A model generated the notes under the pieces. It did no database searches and was not told the origin of the DNA. It saw only the letters and a program-made list of their open reading frames with translations. A stretch of DNA of 64,000 nt from Polyangia bacterium. GTDB taxonomy: Bacteria > Myxococcota_A > Polyangia > Fen-1088. Shown here piece by piece: positions 38,637-49,321 of the stretch (its first letter is position 1; each line of letters starts with the position of its first letter). The translations under genes were made by a program, and so were the position numbers. Where the stretch lies: NCBI GenBank assembly GCA_036268875.1, contig DATATI010000070.1:1-64000 (forward strand), read 5' to 3'.

Positions 38637-39553
38637 GCGCCTCGCCGCTGTCCGCCGCGCCGTCGCTCGATGTGCGCGGCAAGCTGCCGCTACTGGACGC
38701 CGTCGAGATGTCCAAGCTGCGCCCCTGGCTGCGCCCGTGGTGGCGGCCCACCACCGGCGACGGGCCGACGTTCTTCTGGATGATCCTCATTCACGCCGGC
38801 GCGCTGGCCGCCCTGATCGTCGCGCCGTTGCCGGGCTGGCGCATCCTGGCCATCGCCTATGGGGTTCATGTACTGGGCGGTCTGGGGACAACGGTTTGCT
38901 ACCACCGGGCCATCGCTCATAAATCGGTCAAGCTGCACCCGGTGGTGCGAAACATCTTCACGTTCTTCGCCATGATCAACGGATCGGGCTCGCCGCTGTC
39001 GTGGGCGGCCTATCATCGCCTGCACCACGCCAAGTCGGACACCCCGGAGGACATCTCCAGCCCGCGCGTGGGCGGCTTCTGGTGGTCGCACCTGCGCTGG
39101 CTGTGGCAAGCGGGCGCCCCACCGATCCAAAAATATTGTCGCGAGCTGGACCTGCCCGGCTATCGCATCTGGGCCCGCCTGCAGATCCCGGTCTTGATCC
39201 TGGCGTTTTTTGCCGCGGCGCCGTTCGGCTGGGCGGCGTTCTTGTGGATCGGGCCGGCGCGGCTGGTGTGGGCGCTGCACGCGCAGTGCTTCGTCAACAG
39301 CATCTGCCACATGCGCCCGACGTCGTCGATGGACGAGCCGACGGCGAAGAACGTGCCGTGGCTGGCGCTGATGCACGCGTTTCAGGGCGAAAACTGGCAC
39401 CAGAACCACCACGACCGCCCGGGTTCGGCGCGCCTTGGAGCGACCGCCGCGCAGCTGGACGTCGGCTGGTACACCATCCTGCTGCTGGAAAAGCTGGGCC
39501 TGGCCGCCGACGTGCGCCGCCCGGAGCGCCGCGTGCTGGACGTAGCGGCCTGA
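38633..39553 (+). CDS. Fatty-acid desaturase (second copy)
   Basis: 306 residues from the ATG that overlaps the bioB stop (ATGA). The His boxes are HRAIAH (near residue 90), YHRLHH (near 126) and HQNHHD (near 258), with four membrane segments. It is only distantly related to the 30805 enzyme, and its first box is HRAIAH rather than HRYFSH. It has a longer N-terminus with an LRPWLRPWW segment. It acts on acyl-CoA or acyl-lipid chains. Translation probably depends on the upstream bioB. Confidence 0.9.
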   Translation: MSASPLSAAPSLDVRGKLPLLDAVEMSKLRPWLRPWWRPTTGDGPTFFWMILIHAGALAALIVAPLPGWRILAIAYGVHVLGGLGTTVCYHRAIAHKSVKLHPVVRNIFTFFAMINGSGSPLSWAAYHRLHHAKSDTPEDISSPRVGGFWWSHLRWLWQAGAPPIQKYCRELDLPGYRIWARLQIPVLILAFFAAAPFGWAAFLWIGPARLVWALHAQCFVNSICHMRPTSSMDEPTAKNVPWLALMHAFQGENWHQNHHDRPGSARLGATAAQLDVGWYTILLLEKLGLAADVRRPERRVLDVAA

Positions 39554-39573
39554 GCGACGCCTACGCGCGCTTC

Positions 39574-40266
39574 TTACGAATCGCCGGCGCGAACCGCGGC
39601 GCGTAGACGCGCCACCAATTCGTCGACGCGATCCGCGTATAGCTTGGCGGCGGCGCGGCCGACACAGAGGCGCGCGCTGATCGGCAGGATGGTCTCCACT
39701 TCCCGCAGGTGGTGCTGGCGCAGGGTCTCGCCCGACGAGACCAGATCGACGATGCGATCGGCCAGGCCCACGAGCGGCGCGATCTCGATCGAACCGTAGA
39801 GCTTGATGATCTCCGCGACGGTGCCGCGCGCCTGCAGGTGGCGGCGGGTGATCTCGGGAAACTTGGTGGCATAGCGCAGGTGCACCTGGGCTGATTCGTC
39901 GACCGGGCGCGACTCGGGTTCGGCGACCACCATCCGGCAGCGGCCAATGCCCAGATCAAGCGGTTCGTAGAGATCGCGATCCTGCTCGGCCAGCACGTCG
40001 CGGCCGGCGATGCCGATGTCGGCGGCGCCGTGCTCGACGTAAGCGGGCACGTCGGTGTCGCGCACGATCAGGATACGCAGGCCGTGCTCGGGGATGGAAA
40101 TGATCAGCTTGCGGCCGGCGTGCGATTTGTCGGCGGCGCTCAGATCCAACCCGGCGCGTTTGAACAGCACCAGCGCCTCGTCCAGGATCCGCCCGCGCGG
40201 CATCGCTATGGTCAGCGGCCGGACACTCAACGCCGGGCCAGTCGGCTTTTTCTTCGGCGGCGTCAC
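39574..40266 (-). CDS. hisG: ATP phosphoribosyltransferase, short form
   Basis: 230 residues from a GTG that overlaps the murA stop (GTGA). It has the HisG-S type sequence: [46 protein letters not shown] and [12 protein letters not shown] near residue 172. It performs the first committed step of histidine synthesis. The short form lacks the C-terminal regulatory domain and normally needs HisZ, which is not in this window. Convergent with the second desaturase. Confidence 0.93.
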   Translation of the reverse strand: MTPPKKKPTGPALSVRPLTIAMPRGRILDEALVLFKRAGLDLSAADKSHAGRKLIISIPEHGLRILIVRDTDVPAYVEHGAADIGIAGRDVLAEQDRDLYEPLDLGIGRCRMVVAEPESRPVDESAQVHLRYATKFPEITRRHLQARGTVAEIIKLYGSIEIAPLVGLADRIVDLVSSGETLRQHHLREVETILPISARLCVGRAAAKLYADRVDELVARLRAAVRAGDS

Positions 40267-41534
40267 AGCGATCCCTTGGCGCGCCGAATGTCCGCCCCCA
40301 GCGCCCGCAGCTTCTTGTCCAGACGATCGTAGCCGCGATCGAGATGATAGATGCGCAGGATCTCCGTGGTGCCCTCGGCGATAAGGCCGGCCAGCACCAG
40401 CGACGCCGACGCGCGCAGGTCGGTGGCCATCACCGTGGCGCCGGTTAACTTCGTTCCGCCGCGCACGATGGCGGTGCGGCCCTCGACGACGATGTCGGCG
40501 CCCATGCGCTGCAGCTCGGGCACGTGCATGAAGCGATTTTCGAAGATGGTCTCGGTCAGCACCGACTGGCCCCGGGCGCGGGTCATGAGGACCATGAACT
40601 GCGCCTGCATATCGGTGGGAAAACCGGGGAACGGCTGGGTGGAGATGTCCGCCGGTTTCAGGTCGGCCTTGCCGCGCACGCGGATGCCGTCACCGTCGGC
40701 GCTGACCTCGGCGCCCGCCGCGCGCAGCTTGGCCAGCACGGCTTCCAGGTGTTCGGGCAGGCAGTCGCGCACCAGCACGTTGCCGCGGGTGATGGCGGCG
40801 GCCACCAGCAGCGTCCCCGCCTCGATGCGATCGGGAATCACCGAGTGCTCGATGGGGTGCAGCTCGTCGACGCCTTCGATGGTGATGAGGCTGGTGCCGG
40901 CGCCGTTGATCTTGGCGCCCATCTTGTTCAGCACGCGCGCCAGCTCTTCCACCTCGGGCTCGCGGGCGGCGTTCTCCAGCGTGGTGCGGCCGCGGGCCAG
41001 CGCCGCCGCCATCATCAAATTCTCCGTGCCGGTGACGGTGACCAGATCGAAGACGATGGTGGCCCCGCGCAGCCGGCGGGCCCGCGCGGTGACGTACCCG
41101 TGCGATAGCTCGATCTTGGCGCCCATCGCCGCCAGACCCTTGAGGTGTTGATCGATTGGCCGCGCCCCGATGGCGCAGCCGCCGGGCAGCGAGACGCGCG
41201 CCCGACCGTAACGCGCCACCAGCGGGCCCAGCACCACCACTGACGCGCGCATGGTCTTCACCAGCTCGTACGGCGCTTCCAGATCGCCAGCGCTGCCGAC
41301 GCGCGTGGTGTCGACCCAGGTCAGGCCGTTCGGTTTATTGGTGACCTCGGCGCCCAGGTTTCCCAGCAGGCGGCCCATGGTTCGCACATCGCCCAGGGCC
41401 GGGACATTGCGATAGATCGATCGTCCCTGCGCCAGCAGCGCCGACGCCAGGATCGGTAGCGCCGCGTTCTTGGCGCCCGACACGCGGACCTCGCCCGAAA
41501 GCCGGGCGCCGCCGCGGATGACGATCTTTTGCAC
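40263..41534 (-). CDS. murA: UDP-N-acetylglucosamine 1-carboxyvinyltransferase
   Basis: 423 residues. It starts [23 protein letters not shown]-like, with the conserved SGAKNAALP (19-27), [10 protein letters not shown] (about 96) and the reactive Cys120 in [10 protein letters not shown], the residue attacked by fosfomycin. Later blocks [14 protein letters not shown] and [13 protein letters not shown] are standard. It adds enolpyruvate to UDP-GlcNAc, the first step of peptidoglycan synthesis. Its TGA overlaps the hisG GTG, so the two are coupled. Confidence 0.97.
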   Translation of the reverse strand: MQKIVIRGGARLSGEVRVSGAKNAALPILASALLAQGRSIYRNVPALGDVRTMGRLLGNLGAEVTNKPNGLTWVDTTRVGSAGDLEAPYELVKTMRASVVVLGPLVARYGRARVSLPGGCAIGARPIDQHLKGLAAMGAKIELSHGYVTARARRLRGATIVFDLVTVTGTENLMMAAALARGRTTLENAAREPEVEELARVLNKMGAKINGAGTSLITIEGVDELHPIEHSVIPDRIEAGTLLVAAAITRGNVLVRDCLPEHLEAVLAKLRAAGAEVSADGDGIRVRGKADLKPADISTQPFPGFPTDMQAQFMVLMTRARGQSVLTETIFENRFMHVPELQRMGADIVVEGRTAIVRGGTKLTGATVMATDLRASASLVLAGLIAEGTTEILRIYHLDRGYDRLDKKLRALGADIRRAKGSL

Positions 41535-41589
41535 CTGGCGCCGCTTTTCTTAGCGAAAGGCGACCGGCCAACGAGGCGCGGCCGTTACC

Positions 41590-41916
41590 TTAACCAGCGG
41601 CCTCGGCGGCGGGAGCGGTCTTGCCCCCGTGTTCGTCGCAAAGACCGCCGTGCGTGCGGGGCTTGCGACAGCCTTCCTTGCTGCACGTCTTGTAGCGGTG
41701 CTTGTTGCCGACGTCGCCGCGGCGCCAGCCAAAGTAGTGCTTGCGGCAAAATCCTTTGGCGCGCACCGGCTGCTTGCACTTTTCCACCTTGCAAGGCGGA
41801 CCGGCGGGCGCGGCCTCGGCGGCGGCGGTTTTTGCCGCTTTTTCGGCCTTGGGCGCTTTCGCTGTCTTCGCCGTTTGGGGGTCTTTGGCTGCTTTGGTCT
41901 TGGTTTCGTCGGCCAT
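41590..41916 (-). CDS. Small zinc-finger-like protein with Lys/Ala-rich N-terminus
   Basis: 108 residues from ATG 41916. Residues 1-40 are a Lys/Ala-rich, histone-H1-like stretch ([17 protein letters not shown]). The rest has two Cys/His clusters: [19 protein letters not shown] and [19 protein letters not shown]. Each fits C-x4-C-x7/8-C-x2-H, likely a zinc-binding fold. Similar small proteins of myxobacteria are called vegetative proteins, from memory only. It probably binds nucleic acid. Its gene is divergent from the thiolase gene at 42035. Confidence 0.75.
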   Translation of the reverse strand: MADETKTKAAKDPQTAKTAKAPKAEKAAKTAAAEAAPAGPPCKVEKCKQPVRAKGFCRKHYFGWRRGDVGNKHRYKTCSKEGCRKPRTHGGLCDEHGGKTAPAAEAAG

Positions 41917-42034
41917 GGCGGGCAGGAGAATAGGCGGTCGGGCTCCCAAGTCAAGGCGGCAGGCGCCGGGCGGCCAGGCAGCCTCGGCGCGGAATCGTGC
42001 ACGGCGGGCCGGGGTCCCGTACAGTGAAAGCGGC

Positions 42035-43258
<1,224 letters not shown>

Positions 43259-43268
43259 GGAGATAGCG

Positions 43269-44015
43269 ATGTCAGACCGGGCTCCCAACGACGATCCGAA
43301 GGACGATCTGAAAACCCCCGCCGTGCTCACGGCCGACGCCGCCGAGGCGCAGCAGGTGCTGGGCATGGTGGCGCACGAGATCAAGAATCTGCTGGGGCCG
43401 TTGGCCATGACCCTGCAACTGTGCGAGCGCCGCGCCCAGCAAGGCGAGCCGGCCGGCAAAGAGGATCTGGCCTTCGCCCGCGCGCAGGTGCAGCGGCTTT
43501 CCCAGCTGGTCACCGATCTGCTGGACACCACGCGCATCGACGCCGGGCACTTTCCCATTCACCTCGGCACGGTGGATCTGGGCGCGCTGGTACAAAGCGC
43601 GCTGGAATCCTTTCGGCGCGTTCATCCGCGCCGGGTGGTCACCGACATTCCGACCGAGACCATGGCCATCACCGGCGACGGCGAGCGGCTGGCAGCGGTG
43701 CTGGCCAATTTTCTCGACAACGCCGCCAAGTATTCGCCCGAGACCTCGCCCATCGAGGTGCGCATCAGCCGCGCCGGCGGTCGCGTGCGCGTGGCGGTGG
43801 TCGACGGTGGCCCGGGGATCAGCGCCGAGGATCAGACGCGCTTGTTCCAGCGTTATTTTCGTTCTGCCGCGACCGCCGAGAAGACCCGGGGCCTGGGCCT
43901 TGGTCTTTACATCAGCCGACTGATCGCCGAACGCCACGGCGGCACGGTCGGCGTGACCTGCGCACCGGGGCGCGGGACCACCTTCTGGTTGGAGTTGCCG
44001 CTGGGGCAAAGCTAG
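43269..44015 (+). CDS. Soluble histidine kinase, sensor-less
   Basis: 248 residues from ATG 43269, with GGAG upstream. Residues 28-95 form the HisKA helix pair with phospho-acceptor His36 in VAHEIKN. The HATPase domain has the N-box NFLDNAAKYSP, VVDGGPGIS, the F-box and GLGLGLYISRLI. The N-terminal 25 residues have no sensor domain and no membrane segments. The signal must come from a partner or another domain in trans. There is no adjacent response regulator. It begins ten bases after the thiolase stop and is probably in the same transcript. Confidence 0.9.
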   Translation: MSDRAPNDDPKDDLKTPAVLTADAAEAQQVLGMVAHEIKNLLGPLAMTLQLCERRAQQGEPAGKEDLAFARAQVQRLSQLVTDLLDTTRIDAGHFPIHLGTVDLGALVQSALESFRRVHPRRVVTDIPTETMAITGDGERLAAVLANFLDNAAKYSPETSPIEVRISRAGGRVRVAVVDGGPGISAEDQTRLFQRYFRSAATAEKTRGLGLGLYISRLIAERHGGTVGVTCAPGRGTTFWLELPLGQS

Positions 44016-44109
44016 GCGCCGGCGCGGCGCTGGCGGCTAATCGGGTCAAACCCTTGCCGCAGCGATGCAACGCCGATACTCTGCCCATTTTCGACGGAGA
44101 TAACCGACG

Positions 44110-44439
44110 GTGCCACGCGATCCGAAGATCACACCCATCACCCGCCACGAGCCGCGGACGTTCTACGCCACCCGCGTGACGCGCACGCAGGCCGGCGAAT
44201 CGTGGGATCTGTGGTCGGTGGAAGATGGGCGCCGGGTGGGATTTTTGTCGGTCGTCGACGACGGACACGTTGTCTACGCGCTGGCCACCGTCAAACGCGG
44301 CACCGCCCACGAAGAGGTCGCCGATCTGGTCGAAGGCTTTTTCACGCCGTCATCCACCGACGCCCACAACCGCGAGATCATCATCTCCGACTACGACGAA
44401 GAGCCCGAGATGCTGGAGTCCGATATCAGGCAAGCGTGA
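44110..44439 (+). CDS. Hypothetical small protein
   Basis: 109 residues from a GTG start. The sequence is a short beta-rich module (TFYATRVTRTQAGESWDLWSVEDGRRVGFL) and an acidic C-terminus with ISDYDEEPEMLESD. No signal peptide or membrane segment. No family was recognised. It lies between the histidine kinase and the STAND-HEAT gene on the same strand, and may form one unit with them. Confidence 0.65.
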   Translation: MPRDPKITPITRHEPRTFYATRVTRTQAGESWDLWSVEDGRRVGFLSVVDDGHVVYALATVKRGTAHEEVADLVEGFFTPSSTDAHNREIIISDYDEEPEMLESDIRQA

Positions 44440-44484
44440 GGCCGCGGACCGCCGCGCGCCCTTCTGGGCTATTCTGATCTATTG

Positions 44485-47400
44485 ATGATGGGCAGCGTTC
44501 CCGCCACCGGGCCCTTCCGGGGATTCACTCCCTTCGACGAAGCCGCGGCGGAGACTTTCTACGGTCGCCGCGAAGAGACCACCCGCCTGACCGAGCTCGT
44601 GCTGACCGACGCCAATCGGGTCAGCGCGCTGACCGGTGAGCTGGGCGTCGGCAAGACGTCGCTTTTGCGCGCCGGGTTGATCCCGGCCTTGCAGAAGCGC
44701 GGCGTGGTGGCGATCTACCTCGGCGCCTACGACGACATCGACGCCGAGGTCTTGCAGGCGACCAGCCGGGCGGGCGTTGATCCGCCGCAACCGAACCAGG
44801 AGGTCGCCGACTACCTGGCGCGCATCGCCCGCGAATCGCGCGCCGGCACGGTGCTGATCCTCGATCACCTGGAAGAGATCCTGGGCGACGAACTGGGTAT
44901 CGCCGCCGATCTGGGGACGCTGCTCGCGCGCGCTTTGGAAACCGGCGGCAACCGTCTGCGCCTGGTGTTGTCGGTGACCGAGGCCTGGTTTCCGCGGCTG
45001 GATCTCTTGTTTCGCACCGCCGGGGTGACGCCGCAGCCCGGCGCCTGGATGACCCTCGGCCCACTGACCGAGACCCAAGTGACGGAGATCTTCGAGCAGA
45101 CCGCGCTGCAATCGGGCGTCTTCTTCGAGGGTGGTCTGTCAGCGGCGGTGGCGGCCGACATGGTGCGCGGGCGGGCCCGGCCGCTGGAGTTGCAACTGGT
45201 CGGCGCGGCGCTGCTGAATCTGCGCCTGACGTCGCTGCGCAAGTACCAGCGCAGCGGCGGCGCCGAGGTGTTGCCGCTTTTGTATCTGGATCAAGTGTGC
45301 GCCCAGGCCGGCGGTGCGCTGGCCCGTCGGGTGTTGGTGGACGTCGCCGAGTCGAAAGAGATCGGCATCGAACGGCTGGAGAATCGCCAGCGCCGGCCGC
45401 GCCCGCAGCTGGTGGAGATCCTGAACGCGTTCAAGAAGCGCAGCTTGATCCGCTCGCGTCCGTCGCGGCGCGGGGATTTTTATGCCCTGGTGCACCCGGC
45501 GCTGCGCGGGCCGATCGAAGATTTCGCCATCGCCGATCGCGGGCGGGCGACGGCCACCCGGCGCGGGATGCGGCGGCGGTTGAACGCCGGCGAGCGGCTG
45601 CGCGTGCGCGATTTGGTGGCCGTTCGTCGTCACCTCGGCGCCGCGCTGACCGACGACGAGCAGGCGGCGGTCAGCCGTGGGGTGCGTCGGCTGGCGGTGC
45701 AGGTCGGCGTGGCCTTCGCGCTGCTGATCGGGCTGGGGGTTTTTCTGCTCACCGATCTGCGGCGGTCGTACACGCTTGGTTTTGATCCGCCGGGTGGCGG
45801 CGGGGCGGCGCGGGTGGTGGTGCGCCTCGGGCGCTCCAGCTTGTCGTTCTTCAATTTTCTGCCCAACCGTCCGCGTTTCGGCGCGGTGCTGGCCGACACC
45901 GGGTTCTCGCCGGCGGGACTCGTCGCCGAGGAAGCGGAGAAGATCGCCGCCGGCAAAGCGTCGGGCACGCTGGACGCCGCTGCTGACAGGAAAGGCGCGC
46001 GCAGCGACAAGCCGAACGCGCCGCCGGTGCCGGGTTGGTTGCGCGAAGTGCTAAGCGGCCTGCGCCCGGTTCCACGCGGGGTGGCCAAGGCGCTGCTGGG
46101 CGATCCCGACGGCGTGACGTCGTTGAAGCACGCCTTCAGCGATCCGCGCGCCCGGCGCGAAACCCTGGAGGCGCTGGCGGTGATCGGCAGCGGCCGCGCC
46201 GGCGAGGACGAGATCTTGTCGGCGGCGCTGACCGACAGCGCGCCGGAGATCCGCCGCCGCGGCGTCGAGGTGGCGGCGGCCATCGATCGCCGGCAAGGCG
46301 GTGGCGCGCACGGGGCCACCCTGCGCACGGCCCTGGCCGACAAGTCGCTGGACGTGCGGGCGGCGGTGCTGCGGGAAGCGGCCTCGCTGCCGCCGGCCGA
46401 GGCGGGCGGTATCTTGACCGTGGCGCTGCGCGATCCCGATCCGGCCTTCCGCAAGAACGCCGAGGACGCCACGCTGGCCCTGGCCGAACGCGCGCCGGGC
46501 GCCGCCGCCGAGGCGGTGCAACAGGTGCTGCAAAGCCCCGACGGGGGCGTGCGCCGCGCTGGCCTGGCTTTGCTGGAGACCATCGCCGCGCGCGCGCCGG
46601 CCGCGTGCGCCGGTGCGCTTTCGCGCGTGGTGGCCAACGAGCAAGCGCCCGAAGAGGCGCGCGTCGCCGCGTTGCTGGTGTTGCGGCGGGCGGGCGTGCC
46701 GTCGGAGGATCTGCACGCCCTGCTGGAAAAAGCGGTGCGTCCCGAGGCGTCACCGCGCTTGCGGGCGGCGGCGCTGCCGCTTTACGCGCGCTTTGTCTCG
46801 GCCGAGCAAGCAGAGGAGATCGCCCGCACCGAAATGAAAGGGGCGGCGCCGGCGCGCGCGGCCGGCGCGGCGGTGTGGGGGACGGTGGCGATCAGTCGGC
46901 CGGATCTGGCGCTCAAGCCGCTCAAGGGTTTGCTCTACGATCCGTCGACGGACATTCGGCTGGAGGCGGCACGATCGTTCGCTTATCTCAAACGCGATGG
47001 CATCAATCTGGCCGAGAAGGCCCTGCGCGATTCCAGCGTCGAGGTGGAACGGGCGGCGCTGGATTCGCTGATGGCGCTGACGGCAGTGAACGTGAATCTG
47101 GTGGCCGACATCCTGGGTCGGGCGGGCAAGACGGTGCGGCCGGTGGTGCGGCGCAATCTGATCGAAGCGCTGGGGCGGCTGGGGGAGACGCGGCCGAACG
47201 CGGTGCTGCCGTCGCTGGCCCACGCCATGAAAGACAGCGACGCCGGCGTGCGCACGGCGGCGGCCAACGCGTTTTGCGGCATCAGCAAGAAGAACGCCGC
47301 CGCCGCGTCGCCGTACCTGCGCATCGCCGCGCGCGACGACCGGCACGAGGTGCGCACGGCGGCCGCGGCCTGTCTCGGCGATCTGGGCGACGCCGATCCG

Positions 47401-48489
47401 AAGGGCGCGGCGCGCATCGCCATCGAGCTCGGCGACGCCGGCGAGGCGTCGGTGCGCATCGCCGCCGCCGAATCGATGGGACGCCTGGGCGGCAAAGCCG
47501 TCGATCTGGCCATCCCGGCGCTGACCAAGCTGGCGGGCGATCCGGATCGCAACGTGCGCATCGCCGCCGTGCGCGCGCTGGCCGGGGTGACCGCGGCGGC
47601 GTCGGCGCCCGGGCCGGGAAACGCCCCGGGGGGCGCAAGCTTCGCCGGATCAAGGCGCGGCGGCGAAGTCGAGCGCACGTTGAACGCGGCCTTGCTTCAA
47701 GGCGACGCCGGTGAGCGGCGGTTGGTGGTCGAGGCGGCGGCCAAGGCGGGGCTGGTGACCGTACTTCGTCAGGCCACCGCTGACGGCGACGAATCGGTGC
47801 GGCTGGCCGCGGTGCGGGCGGCGGGCGCGCTGTCGCCGCCGGCGCTGGACGTCGTGCGCGGCGCCGTCGACGATCGGGCCAACGCTGTGCGCGCCGAGGC
47901 CACGCAGATCCTCTCGGGCGCGTCGGGCGCCGGCGCGCGCGAGGTGCTGCCGATCTTCGAATCGATGTTGCGGGGCGGCGACCGCAGCGCGCGCGAGGCA
48001 GCGATGATCGGCATCGGCCAGCTGTCGGGCGCCGGCGAGGCGGGGGCGCGTTTGCTGGGCGAGGCCCTGGGCCAGCGCAGCGAGGCGTTGCGGACCGGCG
48101 CGGCGCGCGCCCTCGGTCAGCTGGCCGAGCGCGAGCCCGATGTGGCGGCCGTCTATCTCGAACGCGCCGTGCGCGACCCGTCGTACGACGTGCGCAACGC
48201 CGCCATCCCCGGTTTGGCGCGGGCCTGGGCGGGCAAGCAAACCGCCGACGAGCTGCGCCGCACGCTGCTCGAAACCGAGGCGGACAGCCCGCACCGTTTC
48301 GTGGCGCTGGAGGCGCTGGTGGTCAAGGCGCAGACCGGCACCGACGGTGGCGCGGCCGGCAAGGCGCTGGGCGAGGTGGCCGCGTCGGGGCCGCCGCTGG
48401 CCCGGCTGGCGGCGCAGCTAGGACGCAGCTTTGTCAGTGCGCCGCTGGGTGATCTGCACGCCTTCTTGGAACGCTTGCTGGGCAGTTGA
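44485..48489 (+). CDS. Membrane-anchored STAND NTPase with HEAT-repeat array
   Basis: 1334 residues from ATG 44485 (a TTG and another ATG are adjacent). Residues 11-65 have the novel-STAND-NTPase entry PFRGFTPFDEAAAETFYGRR, then Walker A GELGVGKTS at about 52-59 and Walker B TVLILDHLEE near 122-131. A winged-helix-like region follows to 350, and one membrane helix lies at 403-425 (LAVQVGVAFALLIGLGVFLL). After a linker, residues about 540-1330 are HEAT/PBS-lyase-type repeats (units such as DSAPEIRRRGVEVAAAI and DPSYDVRNAAIPGLARAW) of near-regular length. The usual sensor of STAND proteins is WD40, TPR or ankyrin, so HEAT plus a membrane span is uncommon. It could sense a ligand and assemble an oligomer; immune function is only a guess. 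Confidence 0.88.
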   Translation: MMGSVPATGPFRGFTPFDEAAAETFYGRREETTRLTELVLTDANRVSALTGELGVGKTSLLRAGLIPALQKRGVVAIYLGAYDDIDAEVLQATSRAGVDPPQPNQEVADYLARIARESRAGTVLILDHLEEILGDELGIAADLGTLLARALETGGNRLRLVLSVTEAWFPRLDLLFRTAGVTPQPGAWMTLGPLTETQVTEIFEQTALQSGVFFEGGLSAAVAADMVRGRARPLELQLVGAALLNLRLTSLRKYQRSGGAEVLPLLYLDQVCAQAGGALARRVLVDVAESKEIGIERLENRQRRPRPQLVEILNAFKKRSLIRSRPSRRGDFYALVHPALRGPIEDFAIADRGRATATRRGMRRRLNAGERLRVRDLVAVRRHLGAALTDDEQAAVSRGVRRLAVQVGVAFALLIGLGVFLLTDLRRSYTLGFDPPGGGGAARVVVRLGRSSLSFFNFLPNRPRFGAVLADTGFSPAGLVAEEAEKIAAGKASGTLDAAADRKGARSDKPNAPPVPGWLREVLSGLRPVPRGVAKALLGDPDGVTSLKHAFSDPRARRETLEALAVIGSGRAGEDEILSAALTDSAPEIRRRGVEVAAAIDRRQGGGAHGATLRTALADKSLDVRAAVLREAASLPPAEAGGILTVALRDPDPAFRKNAEDATLALAERAPGAAAEAVQQVLQSPDGGVRRAGLALLETIAARAPAACAGALSRVVANEQAPEEARVAALLVLRRAGVPSEDLHALLEKAVRPEASPRLRAAALPLYARFVSAEQAEEIARTEMKGAAPARAAGAAVWGTVAISRPDLALKPLKGLLYDPSTDIRLEAARSFAYLKRDGINLAEKALRDSSVEVERAALDSLMALTAVNVNLVADILGRAGKTVRPVVRRNLIEALGRLGETRPNAVLPSLAHAMKDSDAGVRTAAANAFCGISKKNAAAASPYLRIAARDDRHEVRTAAAACLGDLGDADPKGAARIAIELGDAGEASVRIAAAESMGRLGGKAVDLAIPALTKLAGDPDRNVRIAAVRALAGVTAAASAPGPGNAPGGASFAGSRRGGEVERTLNAALLQGDAGERRLVVEAAAKAGLVTVLRQATADGDESVRLAAVRAAGALSPPALDVVRGAVDDRANAVRAEATQILSGASGAGAREVLPIFESMLRGGDRSAREAAMIGIGQLSGAGEAGARLLGEALGQRSEALRTGAARALGQLAEREPDVAAVYLERAVRDPSYDVRNAAIPGLARAWAGKQTADELRRTLLETEADSPHRFVALEALVVKAQTGTDGGAAGKALGEVAASGPPLARLAAQLGRSFVSAPLGDLHAFLERLLGS

Positions 48490-48539
48490 GCGCCGAACGC
48501 GCAAGCAGCGCACGCCAAGACCACGTAAGATCAGCGGCC

Positions 48540-49253
48540 ATGTTGGCTTATGGACCACGGACCGCGCTGGCGGCGAGCGTGACGCTGTTGTGGCTGACCG
48601 TCGGCGGTTGTGGCGACGGTTTACCGATGGCGACCACCGGCAGCGGCAGCGGCGGCACCGGCAGCGGCGGCGATTCGATGGGCGGGGCGCCCGGCGACGA
48701 CGCCGGCACCGATGACGGCTCGGGCGCCGGCACCGACGGACCGGTCACCGTCGACGGTGGGGCCTGCAACGTGGTGGTGCAAAACCACCCCGACGAAGGC
48801 GCCAACCACGTCGATGAGTGCTCCGCGGTCACCTACGCCACCAATCCGCCGTCGTCGGGAAATCACTATCCGATCTGGGCGGCCTATCAGACCTACGCCA
48901 AGCCGGTGCCGTGGGGATACCTGGTCCACGATCTCGAGCACGGCGCGGTGGTGATCAGCTATCGCTGCCCGTCGGACCCGGCCGCTTGCAACGTCGATCT
49001 GACTGCCGTGCAAGCGTTCATCGCCAGCCAGGCGCCCGACGACCTCTGTCTGTCTCGCAAGTTGATCACGCTCGTCCCCGATCCCGATCTGGACGTGGCC
49101 TTCGCCGCCAGCGCCTGGACCTGGACGTTGCGCGCCGATTGCTTCGACGCCGCCGCCTTCGGGCAGTTCGTCGACGATCACTACGCCCACGGGCGCGAGC
49201 GGATCTGCAGTCAGGGCATCGACAACTCCGCCAGCGGCTGGTGCCCGCCTTAG
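48540..49253 (+). CDS. DUF3105 lipoprotein
   Basis: 237 residues from ATG 48540. The signal ends in VGGC (Cys 24), then a Gly/Ser/Asp linker leads to the DUF3105 domain: YATNPPSSGNHYPIWA and YLVHDLEHGAVVI, the two hallmark blocks. Conserved His and Cys residues may bind metal or form disulfides. The gene follows the STAND-HEAT gene by 50 bases. Family function is unknown. Confidence 0.85.
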   Translation: MLAYGPRTALAASVTLLWLTVGGCGDGLPMATTGSGSGGTGSGGDSMGGAPGDDAGTDDGSGAGTDGPVTVDGGACNVVVQNHPDEGANHVDECSAVTYATNPPSSGNHYPIWAAYQTYAKPVPWGYLVHDLEHGAVVISYRCPSDPAACNVDLTAVQAFIASQAPDDLCLSRKLITLVPDPDLDVAFAASAWTWTLRADCFDAAAFGQFVDDHYAHGRERICSQGIDNSASGWCPP

Positions 49254-49321
49254 GCACGGCCGACGGCGGCGTTGGTCATTCGGTTCGTTCGCTACGCTTT
49301 GACGCCGTCGTAGCGTCGCGG

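Noticed and set aside
46035-47714. A 559-codon frame inside the STAND-HEAT gene
   Set aside because: Out-of-phase shadow of the HEAT region; composition is Arg/Gly/Ala noise without motifs.
49254-49321. Possible ssrA (tmRNA) next to smpB
   Set aside because: Only 68 bases are available and no tRNA-like ends are seen.
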